Positions 1 through 6,767 of a DNA stretch of 12,922 nucleotides are shown here, piece by piece. The notes under the pieces were generated by a model. It was given only the letters and a program-made list of their open reading frames with translations. It had not been told where the DNA came from and did no database searches. The translations under genes and the position numbers were made by a program. Origin of the DNA: Campylobacter sp. (GTDB taxonomy: Bacteria > Campylobacterota > Campylobacteria > Campylobacterales > Campylobacteraceae); NCBI GenBank assembly GCA_017940085.1, contig JAGAZK010000264.1:1-12922 (forward strand), read 5' to 3'. How positions within the stretch are numbered: position 1 is the stretch's first letter; each line of letters starts with the position of its first letter.

Positions 1-122
1 CTCAAAATGAAGAAGAAGCTAGATTGAGCGAAGAATACGAAGAAGAAACCGAAGACGAATTTGATGAAGGATTTGAATACGAAACAGAAAATAGAGGCAA
101 AAATTTTGATATTCAAATTTGA
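1..122 (+). CDS. C-terminal end of an acidic protein (partial, cut by window edge)
   Basis: A reading frame is open from base 3 to a TGA at 120-122 and gives the last 39 residues of a protein whose start lies outside the window. The visible part is strongly acidic: about half of its first 30 residues are Glu or Asp, with scattered aromatic residues, and it ends GKNFDIQI. The other two forward frames stop within the first 30 bases, so this frame is the only possible coding one. No domain can be recognised. In C. jejuni, as I recall, the gene before cdsA encodes a putative coiled-coil protein (Cj1348c), and this could be its counterpart. That is inference from gene order only. The stop lies 50 bases before cdsA on the same strand, so it may belong to the same transcript. 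Confidence 0.6.
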   Translation, partial: QNEEEARLSEEYEEETEDEFDEGFEYETENRGKNFDIQI

Positions 123-149
123 TAAAGTATGTTTTTATGTGTAGTTAGA

Positions 150-155
150 TATAAT
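150..155 (+). promoter_or_regulatory. possible sigma70 -10 box before cdsA
   Basis: A perfect TATAAT stands in the 50-base gap before cdsA, preceded by AGA and a T-rich stretch (133-137). Campylobacter sigma70 promoters rely on the -10 box plus T-rich periodicity instead of a clear -35. The difficulty is distance: a transcript starting about 7 bases downstream would begin inside the AGGAG ribosome site at 161-165. It may therefore be a chance match in AT-rich DNA. Confidence 0.3.
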
Positions 156-160
156 CTTTT

Positions 161-165
161 AGGAG
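161..165 (+). promoter_or_regulatory. ribosome binding site of cdsA
   Basis: AGGAG lies 7 bases before the ATG at 173. It is one of the strongest Shine-Dalgarno matches in the left block and fixes the cdsA start. Confidence 0.7.
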
Positions 166-172
166 TAAATTT

Positions 173-919
173 ATGAAAAATCGCATATTTATCGGCGTTG
201 GTTTGTTTGTGGCATTTGTAATACTTGCCTTGCTTGATATATTTTTGATAAATTTTATTTTGTTTGCGATTATGCTTGGACTTGCATTTAATGAAAGCTT
301 GAAATTATATGATATTGATTTTAAGCAACTCTACATTGTTCCACTCGCATTTTTTTGTTTATTGCCATTTTTAGGTAAAGGCTTAGAGAGTGCTTTTAAG
401 ATAATATGTTTAAATTTAATCGTTATAGCTTCGTTTTTAGCATATTTTAAATCATCAAATTTAAAATTGATTTTGCCATTTATTTATCCGAGTGCTCCAA
501 TATTTTTGATGTTTGGTTTGTATCAATATTTTGGTATCAATGTGCTATTTTGGCTGATTTTTACAGTGATTGCCACAGATAGTGGGGCGTATTTTGTAGG
601 CAAAATGATAGGTGAAAGACCATTTTCGCCATCAAGCCCAAACAAAACAATAGAAGGCGTAGTTGGCGGATTTGTCTTAGGTAGTGTGCTAGGAAGCATT
701 TTTGCTTTTATTTTTGTAGATGTTGGATTTGATATAGCACTTTTGGCATCTGTTTTGATTAGTTTGTTTGGTATTTTTGGGGATTTGTTTGAAAGTTATC
801 TCAAAAGACTTGCTGGCACAAAAGATACAAGCAATATTTTAGGCGAACACGGCGGTATTTTAGACCGAATTGATGGATATTTATTTGGTGCTTGTGCTGT
901 GTATTTGGTAATAGCATGA
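173..919 (+). CDS. cdsA: phosphatidate cytidylyltransferase (CDP-diacylglycerol synthase)
   Basis: This integral inner-membrane enzyme makes CDP-diacylglycerol from phosphatidic acid and CTP, the branch point for all bacterial phospholipids. The 248-residue protein is mostly hydrophobic, with several membrane segments (about residues 5-40, 52-68, 76-92, 100-136, 163-182 and 186-206). The C-terminal CdsA signature is complete: SYLKR at 208-212, KD at 217-218, HGG at 226-228 and DRID at 231-234. A second conserved stretch, with ATDSGAY at 134-140 and PNKTIEG at 156-162, is also typical. Length fits short epsilonproteobacterial CdsA proteins. The gene opens the visible left-hand block, and its TGA overlaps the ATG of dxr by four bases, so the two are probably translationally coupled. 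Nothing looks truncated. Confidence 0.95.
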   Translation: MKNRIFIGVGLFVAFVILALLDIFLINFILFAIMLGLAFNESLKLYDIDFKQLYIVPLAFFCLLPFLGKGLESAFKIICLNLIVIASFLAYFKSSNLKLILPFIYPSAPIFLMFGLYQYFGINVLFWLIFTVIATDSGAYFVGKMIGERPFSPSSPNKTIEGVVGGFVLGSVLGSIFAFIFVDVGFDIALLASVLISLFGIFGDLFESYLKRLAGTKDTSNILGEHGGILDRIDGYLFGACAVYLVIA

Positions 920-1992
920 TAATACTCGGAAGCACTGGTAGTATCGGTCAAAATGCACTTTTTTTGGCTAAAAAATTTAATGCTAAAATAAACGCTCTTG
1001 CTTGTAAATCAAATTATGAATTATTAAATGCTCAAATTAGCGAATTTAACCCAGAATTTGTATATATAAAAGATCCAAATTTAACCAAATTTATCAAACA
1101 CAAAAGCGTTTTTAGTGGCGAAATTGAGCCGTTTTTGAACGCTTGTTTTGAAAAATTTGGCAAAATCAAACTCATCAATGCTTTTGTAGGTCTTGATGGG
1201 CTAAAACCGAGTTTGATTTCGCAAAAACTAGGCTTTGAGCTATGTTTGGCAAATAAAGAAAGCCTTGTAGCAGGTGGTAAATTTTTAGATTGTGATAGGA
1301 TTATTCCCATTGATAGTGAGCATTTTGGGCTTAAATTTTTATTTAAAAATAGCCCAAAAATATCGCAAATGACGATAACTGCAAGTGGCGGAGCTATTTA
1401 TAATCTACCAAAAAACGCTGATTTGTCTATAAATACGATCTTAAATCACCCAAATTGGCAAATGGGCAAAAAAATCACCACAGATAGTGCGACTATGGTA
1501 AATAAACTATTTGAAGTGCTTGAAGCTTATTGGCTTTATGGGATTAAAAATATTTCAGCGCTTATTGAAAGTACATCGCAAATACACGCTATTATTGATT
1601 TTGAAGATGGTTCTAGCACGGCTCATTTCTCAGCACCAGATATGAGACTTGCTATTGCTCATGCTTTAAATTTTGGAGATCAAAAAATTATTTCAAATAT
1701 AAAATTTAGTGGAAAATCTTTCAAATTTGAAGAAATTGATTTAGAAAAATACCCAGTTTTTACGCTAAAAGACGCAGTTTTACAAAATCCAAATTTAGGA
1801 AGCGTGATAAATAGTGCAAATGACATAGCAGTGGAGAAATTTTTAAATCAAACTTGCAAATTTGATGATATTAGCAAAATTATCTTCAAAACTATTGAAA
1901 AATTTTCAAGTGAGAAAATAAGTAGTTTTGAAGATATTTTTGAACTTGATTTAAAAATCAAAAATTTCATAAATAAGCTTAAATTTGATTAA
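916..1992 (+). CDS. dxr: 1-deoxy-D-xylulose 5-phosphate reductoisomerase
   Basis: Dxr converts 1-deoxy-D-xylulose 5-phosphate to 2-C-methyl-D-erythritol 4-phosphate with NADPH, the committed step of the non-mevalonate isoprenoid pathway. The pathway feeds undecaprenyl carrier lipid and quinones. The NADPH-binding loop GSTGSIG is at residues 5-11 and ANKESLVAGG at 112-121. The metal ligands are D133 and E135 in IDSEH, plus E200 in NKLFEVLEA. HPNWQMG at 178-184 forms part of the active-site loop. I start the protein at the ATG at 916, not at the in-frame ATG at 892. This gives 358 residues, places the nucleotide-binding strand right at the N-terminus as in the family, and produces the ATGA overlap with cdsA. 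The usual GGPF after TASGG reads GGAI here (158-161), a small departure from enterobacterial enzymes. It ends 9 bases before pgp1. Confidence 0.96.
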   Translation: MIILGSTGSIGQNALFLAKKFNAKINALACKSNYELLNAQISEFNPEFVYIKDPNLTKFIKHKSVFSGEIEPFLNACFEKFGKIKLINAFVGLDGLKPSLISQKLGFELCLANKESLVAGGKFLDCDRIIPIDSEHFGLKFLFKNSPKISQMTITASGGAIYNLPKNADLSINTILNHPNWQMGKKITTDSATMVNKLFEVLEAYWLYGIKNISALIESTSQIHAIIDFEDGSSTAHFSAPDMRLAIAHALNFGDQKIISNIKFSGKSFKFEEIDLEKYPVFTLKDAVLQNPNLGSVINSANDIAVEKFLNQTCKFDDISKIIFKTIEKFSSEKISSFEDIFELDLKIKNFINKLKFD

Positions 1993-1996
1993 AGGA
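1991..1996 (+). promoter_or_regulatory. ribosome binding site that decides the pgp1 start
   Basis: AAAGGA lies 5 bases before the ATG at 2002 and overlaps the dxr stop codon (1990-1992). The in-frame TTG at 1999 is only 2 bases from it, too close, so the ATG at 2002 is the likely start. Confidence 0.65.
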
Positions 1997-2001
1997 ATTT
2001 G

Positions 2002-3330
2002 ATGAAAAAATTTATTTGTTTGGCGTTGTTTTTGACTTTGAATTATGCAAATGGGCTTGATTATAATATTATCAAAAAAGGTCAAAGCGATAATAATACT
2101 GTTTTGATTATAGGTGGAATACAAGGCAATGAACCAGGTGGCTTTATGGCTGCAAATTTAATCGCTATGGATTATGAAATCACAAAAGGCTCAGTTTGGA
2201 TAGTGCCAAATTTAAATTTTTATAGCATTATCAAGCGAGATAGAGGCCCACATGGCGATATGAACCGCAAATTTGCCGAACTTAGCGAAAATGATCCAGA
2301 TTTTAATACTATCCAAAGTATCAAAAAAGTAATCACAGAAGATGAAGTGTCTTTAATAGTACATTTGCACGATGGGAGCGGTTTTTATAGAGAAAAATAC
2401 ATAAACAAACTAGAAAATCCAAATCGTTGGGGAAATTGTTTGATAATAGATCAAGAAAAGGTCGAAGGCGTCAAATATGGCGATTTAGAAGGTATAGCCA
2501 AACAAGTAATGTCAAAAATGAACTTAAATTTAATCGAGCCAAAACACAAATATCACTTACGCAACACAAACACAGCCAAAGGCGACCAAGAAATGCTCAA
2601 AGCTCTTACTTATTTTGCTATCACAAATGGCAAAGCAGCTTTTGCAAATGAAGCTAGCAAAGAGCTTCCTACGCACAAAAGAGCGTATTATCATTTGCTC
2701 GCTATTGAAGAATATCTCAAAATCGCAGGAGTTGAGTTTAAGCGAAATTTTGAACTTAACCCAAATGGAGTTAAAAAAGCAATTGACAAAGAAATTGATA
2801 TTTCGTTGTTTGAAGATAAATTTTATCTAAATCTCAAAAATCCAAGAAACAAAATCGGCTATGTCCCGATGCCCAAAACTTCAGACATACAATACTCCAC
2901 AAACAACAATCTAGCAGCAGTTTATACAGACAAAAACATAACAAGAGTTTATTATGGAAATAGAGTTTTGACTAGATTAAATCCTGAATACTTTGAGTAT
3001 TCAGATAATCTAAAAAATGTCAAAATTGACATTGACGGACAAACAAAAGAAATAAATTTAGGCTCAAAAATCAAAGCAAACTCAAGCATAAAAATACATT
3101 CACAAAAAAATGTCAGAGTAAATGTAATAGGATTTAACACAAACAAAAAAAGCGAAGATGATGTCAAAATCACCAAAAAAGACATTCATAGAAGTTATTC
3201 GATAGACAAAGAAGGAAAAGTATTTAGGGTAGAATTTTATGAAATCCAAAATGGCAAAAAAGACAAATATTTAGGTATGTTTTTGGTAGAATTTGCTTTT
3301 GCAAAAGATTTAAAAAAGGCTCTTGCGTAA
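2002..3330 (+). CDS. pgp1: periplasmic peptidoglycan DL-carboxypeptidase, cell-shape determinant (Pgp1/Csd4 family)
   Basis: Pgp1 of C. jejuni and Csd4 of H. pylori trim peptidoglycan tripeptides to dipeptides in the periplasm and are needed for helical cell shape. This 442-residue protein starts with a signal peptide (KK followed by a hydrophobic run, likely cleaved near ANG at 16-18). It then has an M14-like zinc carboxypeptidase domain with GGIQGNEPGG at 38-47, PNLNF at 69-73, MNRKF at 87-91, HLHDGSGFY at 121-129 and ANEASK at 215-220. Q41, E44 and H123 line up with the unusual Gln-Glu-His zinc ligands described for Csd4, and E217 with the catalytic Glu. The C-terminal 200 residues are Lys/Asn-rich and probably form the beta domains seen in Csd4. 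Length matches that family. The position between dxr and tsaD is the same as I recall for Cj1345c. The stop codon shares one base with the tsaD start. Confidence 0.9.
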   Translation: MKKFICLALFLTLNYANGLDYNIIKKGQSDNNTVLIIGGIQGNEPGGFMAANLIAMDYEITKGSVWIVPNLNFYSIIKRDRGPHGDMNRKFAELSENDPDFNTIQSIKKVITEDEVSLIVHLHDGSGFYREKYINKLENPNRWGNCLIIDQEKVEGVKYGDLEGIAKQVMSKMNLNLIEPKHKYHLRNTNTAKGDQEMLKALTYFAITNGKAAFANEASKELPTHKRAYYHLLAIEEYLKIAGVEFKRNFELNPNGVKKAIDKEIDISLFEDKFYLNLKNPRNKIGYVPMPKTSDIQYSTNNNLAAVYTDKNITRVYYGNRVLTRLNPEYFEYSDNLKNVKIDIDGQTKEINLGSKIKANSSIKIHSQKNVRVNVIGFNTNKKSEDDVKITKKDIHRSYSIDKEGKVFRVEFYEIQNGKKDKYLGMFLVEFAFAKDLKKALA

Positions 3331-4343
3331 TGATACTTGGAATTGAAAGTAGTTGTGATGATAGCTCAGTAGCACTGATGGATAAAAACTCTCTTGAGCT
3401 TGTTTATTATGAAAAAATATCTCAAGAAAACGAACACTCCAAATTTGGCGGAGTAGTCCCAGAGCTTGCTGCTAGACTTCACACGACAGACATTCCAAAT
3501 TTAATCTCAAACACAAAACCATATTTTGATAAAATCAAAGCTATTTCAGTTAGCAATGAGCCCGGACTTAGTGTGAGTTTATTGAGTGGTGTAAGTGCGG
3601 CAAAATCGCTAAGTTTGGCATTAAATTTGCCATTAATTGGTATAAATCACTTAATCGGGCATATTTATTCACTTTTTTTGCACTCAAATTTAGCTCTCCC
3701 GCTTGGGGTTTTATTAGTAAGTGGCGGACATACTATGATTTTGAGTATCGACAAAAACGCACAAATTTCACTCCTAGCAAATACTAGCGATGATAGTTTT
3801 GGTGAGAGCTTTGACAAAGTAGCTAAAATGCTAGGATTTGGCTATCCGGGCGGCAAAATAATCGAAGATCTAGCAAAAACAGGCGATGAAAATAAATTTA
3901 ATTTTACTATCCCTTTAAAAAATACAAATCGCCTAGAATACAGCTTTTCTGGTCTAAAAAATCAATTAAGAGAACAAATTGAAAAACTAAAATCATCAAA
4001 TTTGCTCTCACAAGAAATACCAAATTTAGCCGCATCTTTTCAAAAAACAGCGATTTTGCATATAATTGACAGATTAAATTTAGTATTTCAAACGCACAAA
4101 TTTAATAAATTTGGCATAGTCGGCGGAGCGAGTGCAAATCAAATTTTAAGACAACACTTGCTAAATTTATGCACTAAATTTGATTGCGAATTGCTTATGA
4201 GTGAGATTGAATTTTGTAGCGATAATGCCGCTATGATAGCAAGAGCTGGAGTTGATAGATATAAAAACAAAGCCTTTGATGATCTAGATATGCAAATTTA
4301 TCCTAGATCAAATTTACAGGCTAAATTTTTGGATAGATTATGA
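3330..4343 (+). CDS. tsaD: tRNA N6-threonylcarbamoyladenosine transferase subunit TsaD
   Basis: TsaD, with partners TsaB and TsaE, transfers threonylcarbamoyl from TC-AMP to A37 of tRNAs that read ANN codons. It is cytoplasmic and nearly universal. The 337-residue protein has the ASKHA-fold hallmarks: GIESSCDD at 4-11, PELAAR at 44-49, the metal-binding pair H107/H111 in INHLIGHI, SGGHT at 131-135, SFGESFDK at 156-163, PGGKIIEDLA at 173-182, SFSGLK at 205-210, GGASAN at 265-270, and the third ligand D298 in CSDNAAM. Length and motif order are complete. The ATG shares its A with the pgp1 stop (TAATG), and its own TGA overlaps the next gene's ATG by four bases, so it sits inside a coupled operon. 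Older annotations call it gcp, a supposed glycoprotease. Confidence 0.96.
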   Translation: MILGIESSCDDSSVALMDKNSLELVYYEKISQENEHSKFGGVVPELAARLHTTDIPNLISNTKPYFDKIKAISVSNEPGLSVSLLSGVSAAKSLSLALNLPLIGINHLIGHIYSLFLHSNLALPLGVLLVSGGHTMILSIDKNAQISLLANTSDDSFGESFDKVAKMLGFGYPGGKIIEDLAKTGDENKFNFTIPLKNTNRLEYSFSGLKNQLREQIEKLKSSNLLSQEIPNLAASFQKTAILHIIDRLNLVFQTHKFNKFGIVGGASANQILRQHLLNLCTKFDCELLMSEIEFCSDNAAMIARAGVDRYKNKAFDDLDMQIYPRSNLQAKFLDRL

Positions 4344-6712
4344 GATATTTGCTAGTTTTTTTCATTTGTGTTTGTGGATTTGGTTTTACTCTAAGCATAA
4401 ACACGGGCAAATTTAACGGAAATGATTATTTTGTCGTGCATTTAGAAGATGCCAAGCCAATTACTTGCGAAGAAAAAACCCAAAATTCAAAAATCGTTTA
4501 TGTCTGCAAAATAGGTCATAGCGTAGATCAGGAATTAAAAGACCAAGATTTGAAATTTGCTCAAATTTATTTTAGAAATACAAATGACGGATTTTTTGTC
4601 TTAATTGCACCAAATGGAGAATCAAAGCTCTTAAATAGCGATATAAACATTTTTAGCCAAGATTGGGTCAAACAAAAACAAATCTCCCCATCAAGACATT
4701 TTTCTATTATTATTGACAAAAACATAAACAAAAATATCAATTCTTATTCAGAGCTTGATTTTCCAATTACTTTTCCAGATATGATAAATCCATACATAGG
4801 CGCACTTGATCTAAATAAAGAGCCACTAGATTATAAGCCCGGAGCTGATATAAATGTGCTTGAAACACTCAAAAATCAATATGAAAGAGGAGCTTATGAT
4901 ATTTCGCTCCAAACTGCACAAGAAGCGATAAAAGACCACCCTGATAGCATTTTTATAAGTGAATTTTGGGTGTATTTGATGAGATCGCAATTACAACTAG
5001 CCCAAAGTGAAGAAGATCCAAAAAAATCCCAAACCTATGCAGATAATTTAGTCCAAAATGCCAAAAGCTGGACAAAAACATACCCAGGCGATACGAATTA
5101 TGCAGAAGTTTTGTATATGGGTATCAAAGCAAATTTACTCAAAGACACAGTTAGCGATGCTATGTATAATCTAGACATACTCCAAACCGAACACCCAAAA
5201 TCAATTTGGTCAAAAAAAGCTTTGGTCGCTTACGCTGATTATCTTGTAGAAACGGGCAAAGATAGCGAAGCTGAAGGTTTGTATAGTGATGTATTGTATG
5301 GTACCGATGATTTAGAATTAGCAAGTGATAGCTCACTCAAATTAGCTCTTATTAGTATCAAAATGTCAAGAAACGATCAGGCAAAAAATTTAATCAACAA
5401 AATTATTCAAGCAAACCCAAAATTTCTAAATAAAAACACAGAAATAATACTCTCAATCGCTGATTTATTCAGAGAAAAAGGCGATATAGAGTTTTCTAGC
5501 TCACTTTATAAGATTATTTTTGAAGGTCTTGATAAAAACGATGATTTGTATGAGCCTACACTTAGAAATCTAGCTGTCATGCTCTCAAGTGAGCCTAAAT
5601 TTAGCGAACAAGCAAGATTGTATTTAAAACTGTATCAAGACGAATTTCCACAAAGTCCAAATATGGAGCTAATCCAAACAGCATTTGATAAGACATTTTT
5701 TGATATAGAACACAACGACACCAAGTCCTTACATGATAATTATAGAGACCTTATAGATAAATACAAAGGTCAAGCAATAGCTAGAAAAGCATTATTTGAA
5801 GAGATAAAATTATTGCAAACTGAAAAGAAATTTCAAGAAATACTAGATCTCAAAGCCCTAGTAGAAGATAGCAACAGCACTGAGACTTATGAAATTTTGT
5901 CTCAAGCTGCTCTAGAAGTAGCCAATAAACACAATCAAAACAAAAATTGCATAAAAGCCGTATCAATAGTCAAAGAATACAATCTTACTGAGAAAATAGA
6001 TGATAAATTTAAACTTCATCAGTGTTTTATGCAAACTTCGTTTTTTCAAGATGCTCTAAATTTAGCCCAATCAAATGTGCGAACTCAAGATCTAAATGCT
6101 AGAATAGAATGGCTAGTAGCAGCTAGTCAGGCTCTTTATAAATTACAAAGATATGATGAGTGTATTAAAGCTTGTGATGATGCAATCACGATTGCCACCA
6201 AAGTCGCTCAGAGTGATCCTAGCAAAGCACTTTATTATAGATTTTATTCTTTGATAGCCAAAAAACGCTTCAATGAAGCTATATCAAATGTTTTGGCATT
6301 AGAAGAATTAAGAGGCGGTGAAGATAGACTAACCGAAGTTTATGATACAGCGGCTAAATTTGCTATATTAAATGGTTTTGATAGTGCAGCACTTAATTAC
6401 TCGCAAAAAGCTATAAAAATGCAAAAACGCCTCAATATTGATACATTTAGTCCAGAGATTGATTTTATTTATGTTAATGCTTTGCTCAAAAACTCTCAAA
6501 CCAAAGACGCTCTAAAAGCTGCTCAAAATTTACTCAAACTAAATTTAAACGATGAACAAAAATCAAGAGCTTTGTATCAAAATGCAGAAATTTATCTCAA
6601 ACTAGATGATAAAACAAATGCCAAAAATATGATTGATGAGTGTTTAAAACAACCAGGCAAATCAGCTTGGAAAAATTTATGCGTAGAACAAAATCAAATC
6701 ATCAAAAATTAA
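4340..6712 (+). CDS. pflA: secreted TPR protein, probable flagellar motor scaffold PflA
   Basis: PflA is a periplasmic protein of Campylobacter and Helicobacter that works with PflB to build the ring holding the wide circle of stators around the flagellar motor. Mutants have paralysed flagella. This 790-residue protein matches PflA in length (about 790-800) and architecture. It has a signal peptide (about residues 1-16) and a beta-rich N-terminal domain with two cysteines (C43 and C56) that could form a disulfide. A linker to about residue 165 leads into a long all-helical array of TPR-like repeats to the end. Clear repeats include those near AYADYLVETGKDSEAEGLY, ASQALYKLQRYDECIKACD and AAKFAILNGFDSAALNYSQ. 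No lipobox is seen. The assignment rests on architecture, size and the remembered PflA N-terminus (LSxNxGK), not on an alignment; a different periplasmic TPR protein is possible. It is coupled to tsaD by an ATGA overlap. Confidence 0.7.
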   Translation: MRYLLVFFICVCGFGFTLSINTGKFNGNDYFVVHLEDAKPITCEEKTQNSKIVYVCKIGHSVDQELKDQDLKFAQIYFRNTNDGFFVLIAPNGESKLLNSDINIFSQDWVKQKQISPSRHFSIIIDKNINKNINSYSELDFPITFPDMINPYIGALDLNKEPLDYKPGADINVLETLKNQYERGAYDISLQTAQEAIKDHPDSIFISEFWVYLMRSQLQLAQSEEDPKKSQTYADNLVQNAKSWTKTYPGDTNYAEVLYMGIKANLLKDTVSDAMYNLDILQTEHPKSIWSKKALVAYADYLVETGKDSEAEGLYSDVLYGTDDLELASDSSLKLALISIKMSRNDQAKNLINKIIQANPKFLNKNTEIILSIADLFREKGDIEFSSSLYKIIFEGLDKNDDLYEPTLRNLAVMLSSEPKFSEQARLYLKLYQDEFPQSPNMELIQTAFDKTFFDIEHNDTKSLHDNYRDLIDKYKGQAIARKALFEEIKLLQTEKKFQEILDLKALVEDSNSTETYEILSQAALEVANKHNQNKNCIKAVSIVKEYNLTEKIDDKFKLHQCFMQTSFFQDALNLAQSNVRTQDLNARIEWLVAASQALYKLQRYDECIKACDDAITIATKVAQSDPSKALYYRFYSLIAKKRFNEAISNVLALEELRGGEDRLTEVYDTAAKFAILNGFDSAALNYSQKAIKMQKRLNIDTFSPEIDFIYVNALLKNSQTKDALKAAQNLLKLNLNDEQKSRALYQNAEIYLKLDDKTNAKNMIDECLKQPGKSAWKNLCVEQNQIIKN

Positions 6713-6733
6713 ATTTAACACTAAATTTTGGAT

Positions 6734-6760
6734 CAAATTTGAGCTATAAGCCTAAATTTG
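6734..6760. repeat. AT-rich inverted repeat between convergent pflA and dnaX
   Basis: CAAATTT (6734-6740) and AAATTTG (6754-6760) form a perfect 7-base inverted repeat around a 13-base loop, inside the 55-base gap between the two convergent stop codons. The stem is almost all A-T and no T-run follows on either strand, so it is a poor intrinsic terminator. AAATTT is very common in this DNA, so chance is possible. Nothing else in the gap suggests a terminator. Confidence 0.4.
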
Positions 6761-6767
6761 CGATAAA

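Noticed and set aside
892..915. Upstream in-frame ATG for dxr, adding 8 residues
   Set aside because: It would start 28 bases inside cdsA, adds residues before the first nucleotide-binding strand, and lacks a ribosome site. ATG 916 forms the usual ATGA overlap.
1032..1310. Open frame on the minus strand inside dxr
   Set aside because: It lies antisense to the conserved Dxr coding region, has no ribosome site and gives a low-complexity Ser/Leu-rich product. It is a shadow of dxr.
2427..2830. Two short plus-strand open frames inside pgp1
   Set aside because: They are out of frame with a gene whose catalytic motifs continue unbroken through the region. The products look like frame-shifted Lys/Arg-rich sequence, so they do not indicate a frameshift.
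4340..4400. Lipoprotein signal in the PflA candidate
   Set aside because: Cysteines at residues 10 and 12 lie within the hydrophobic core, but the preceding residues do not make a lipobox, so an ordinary signal peptide is more likely.
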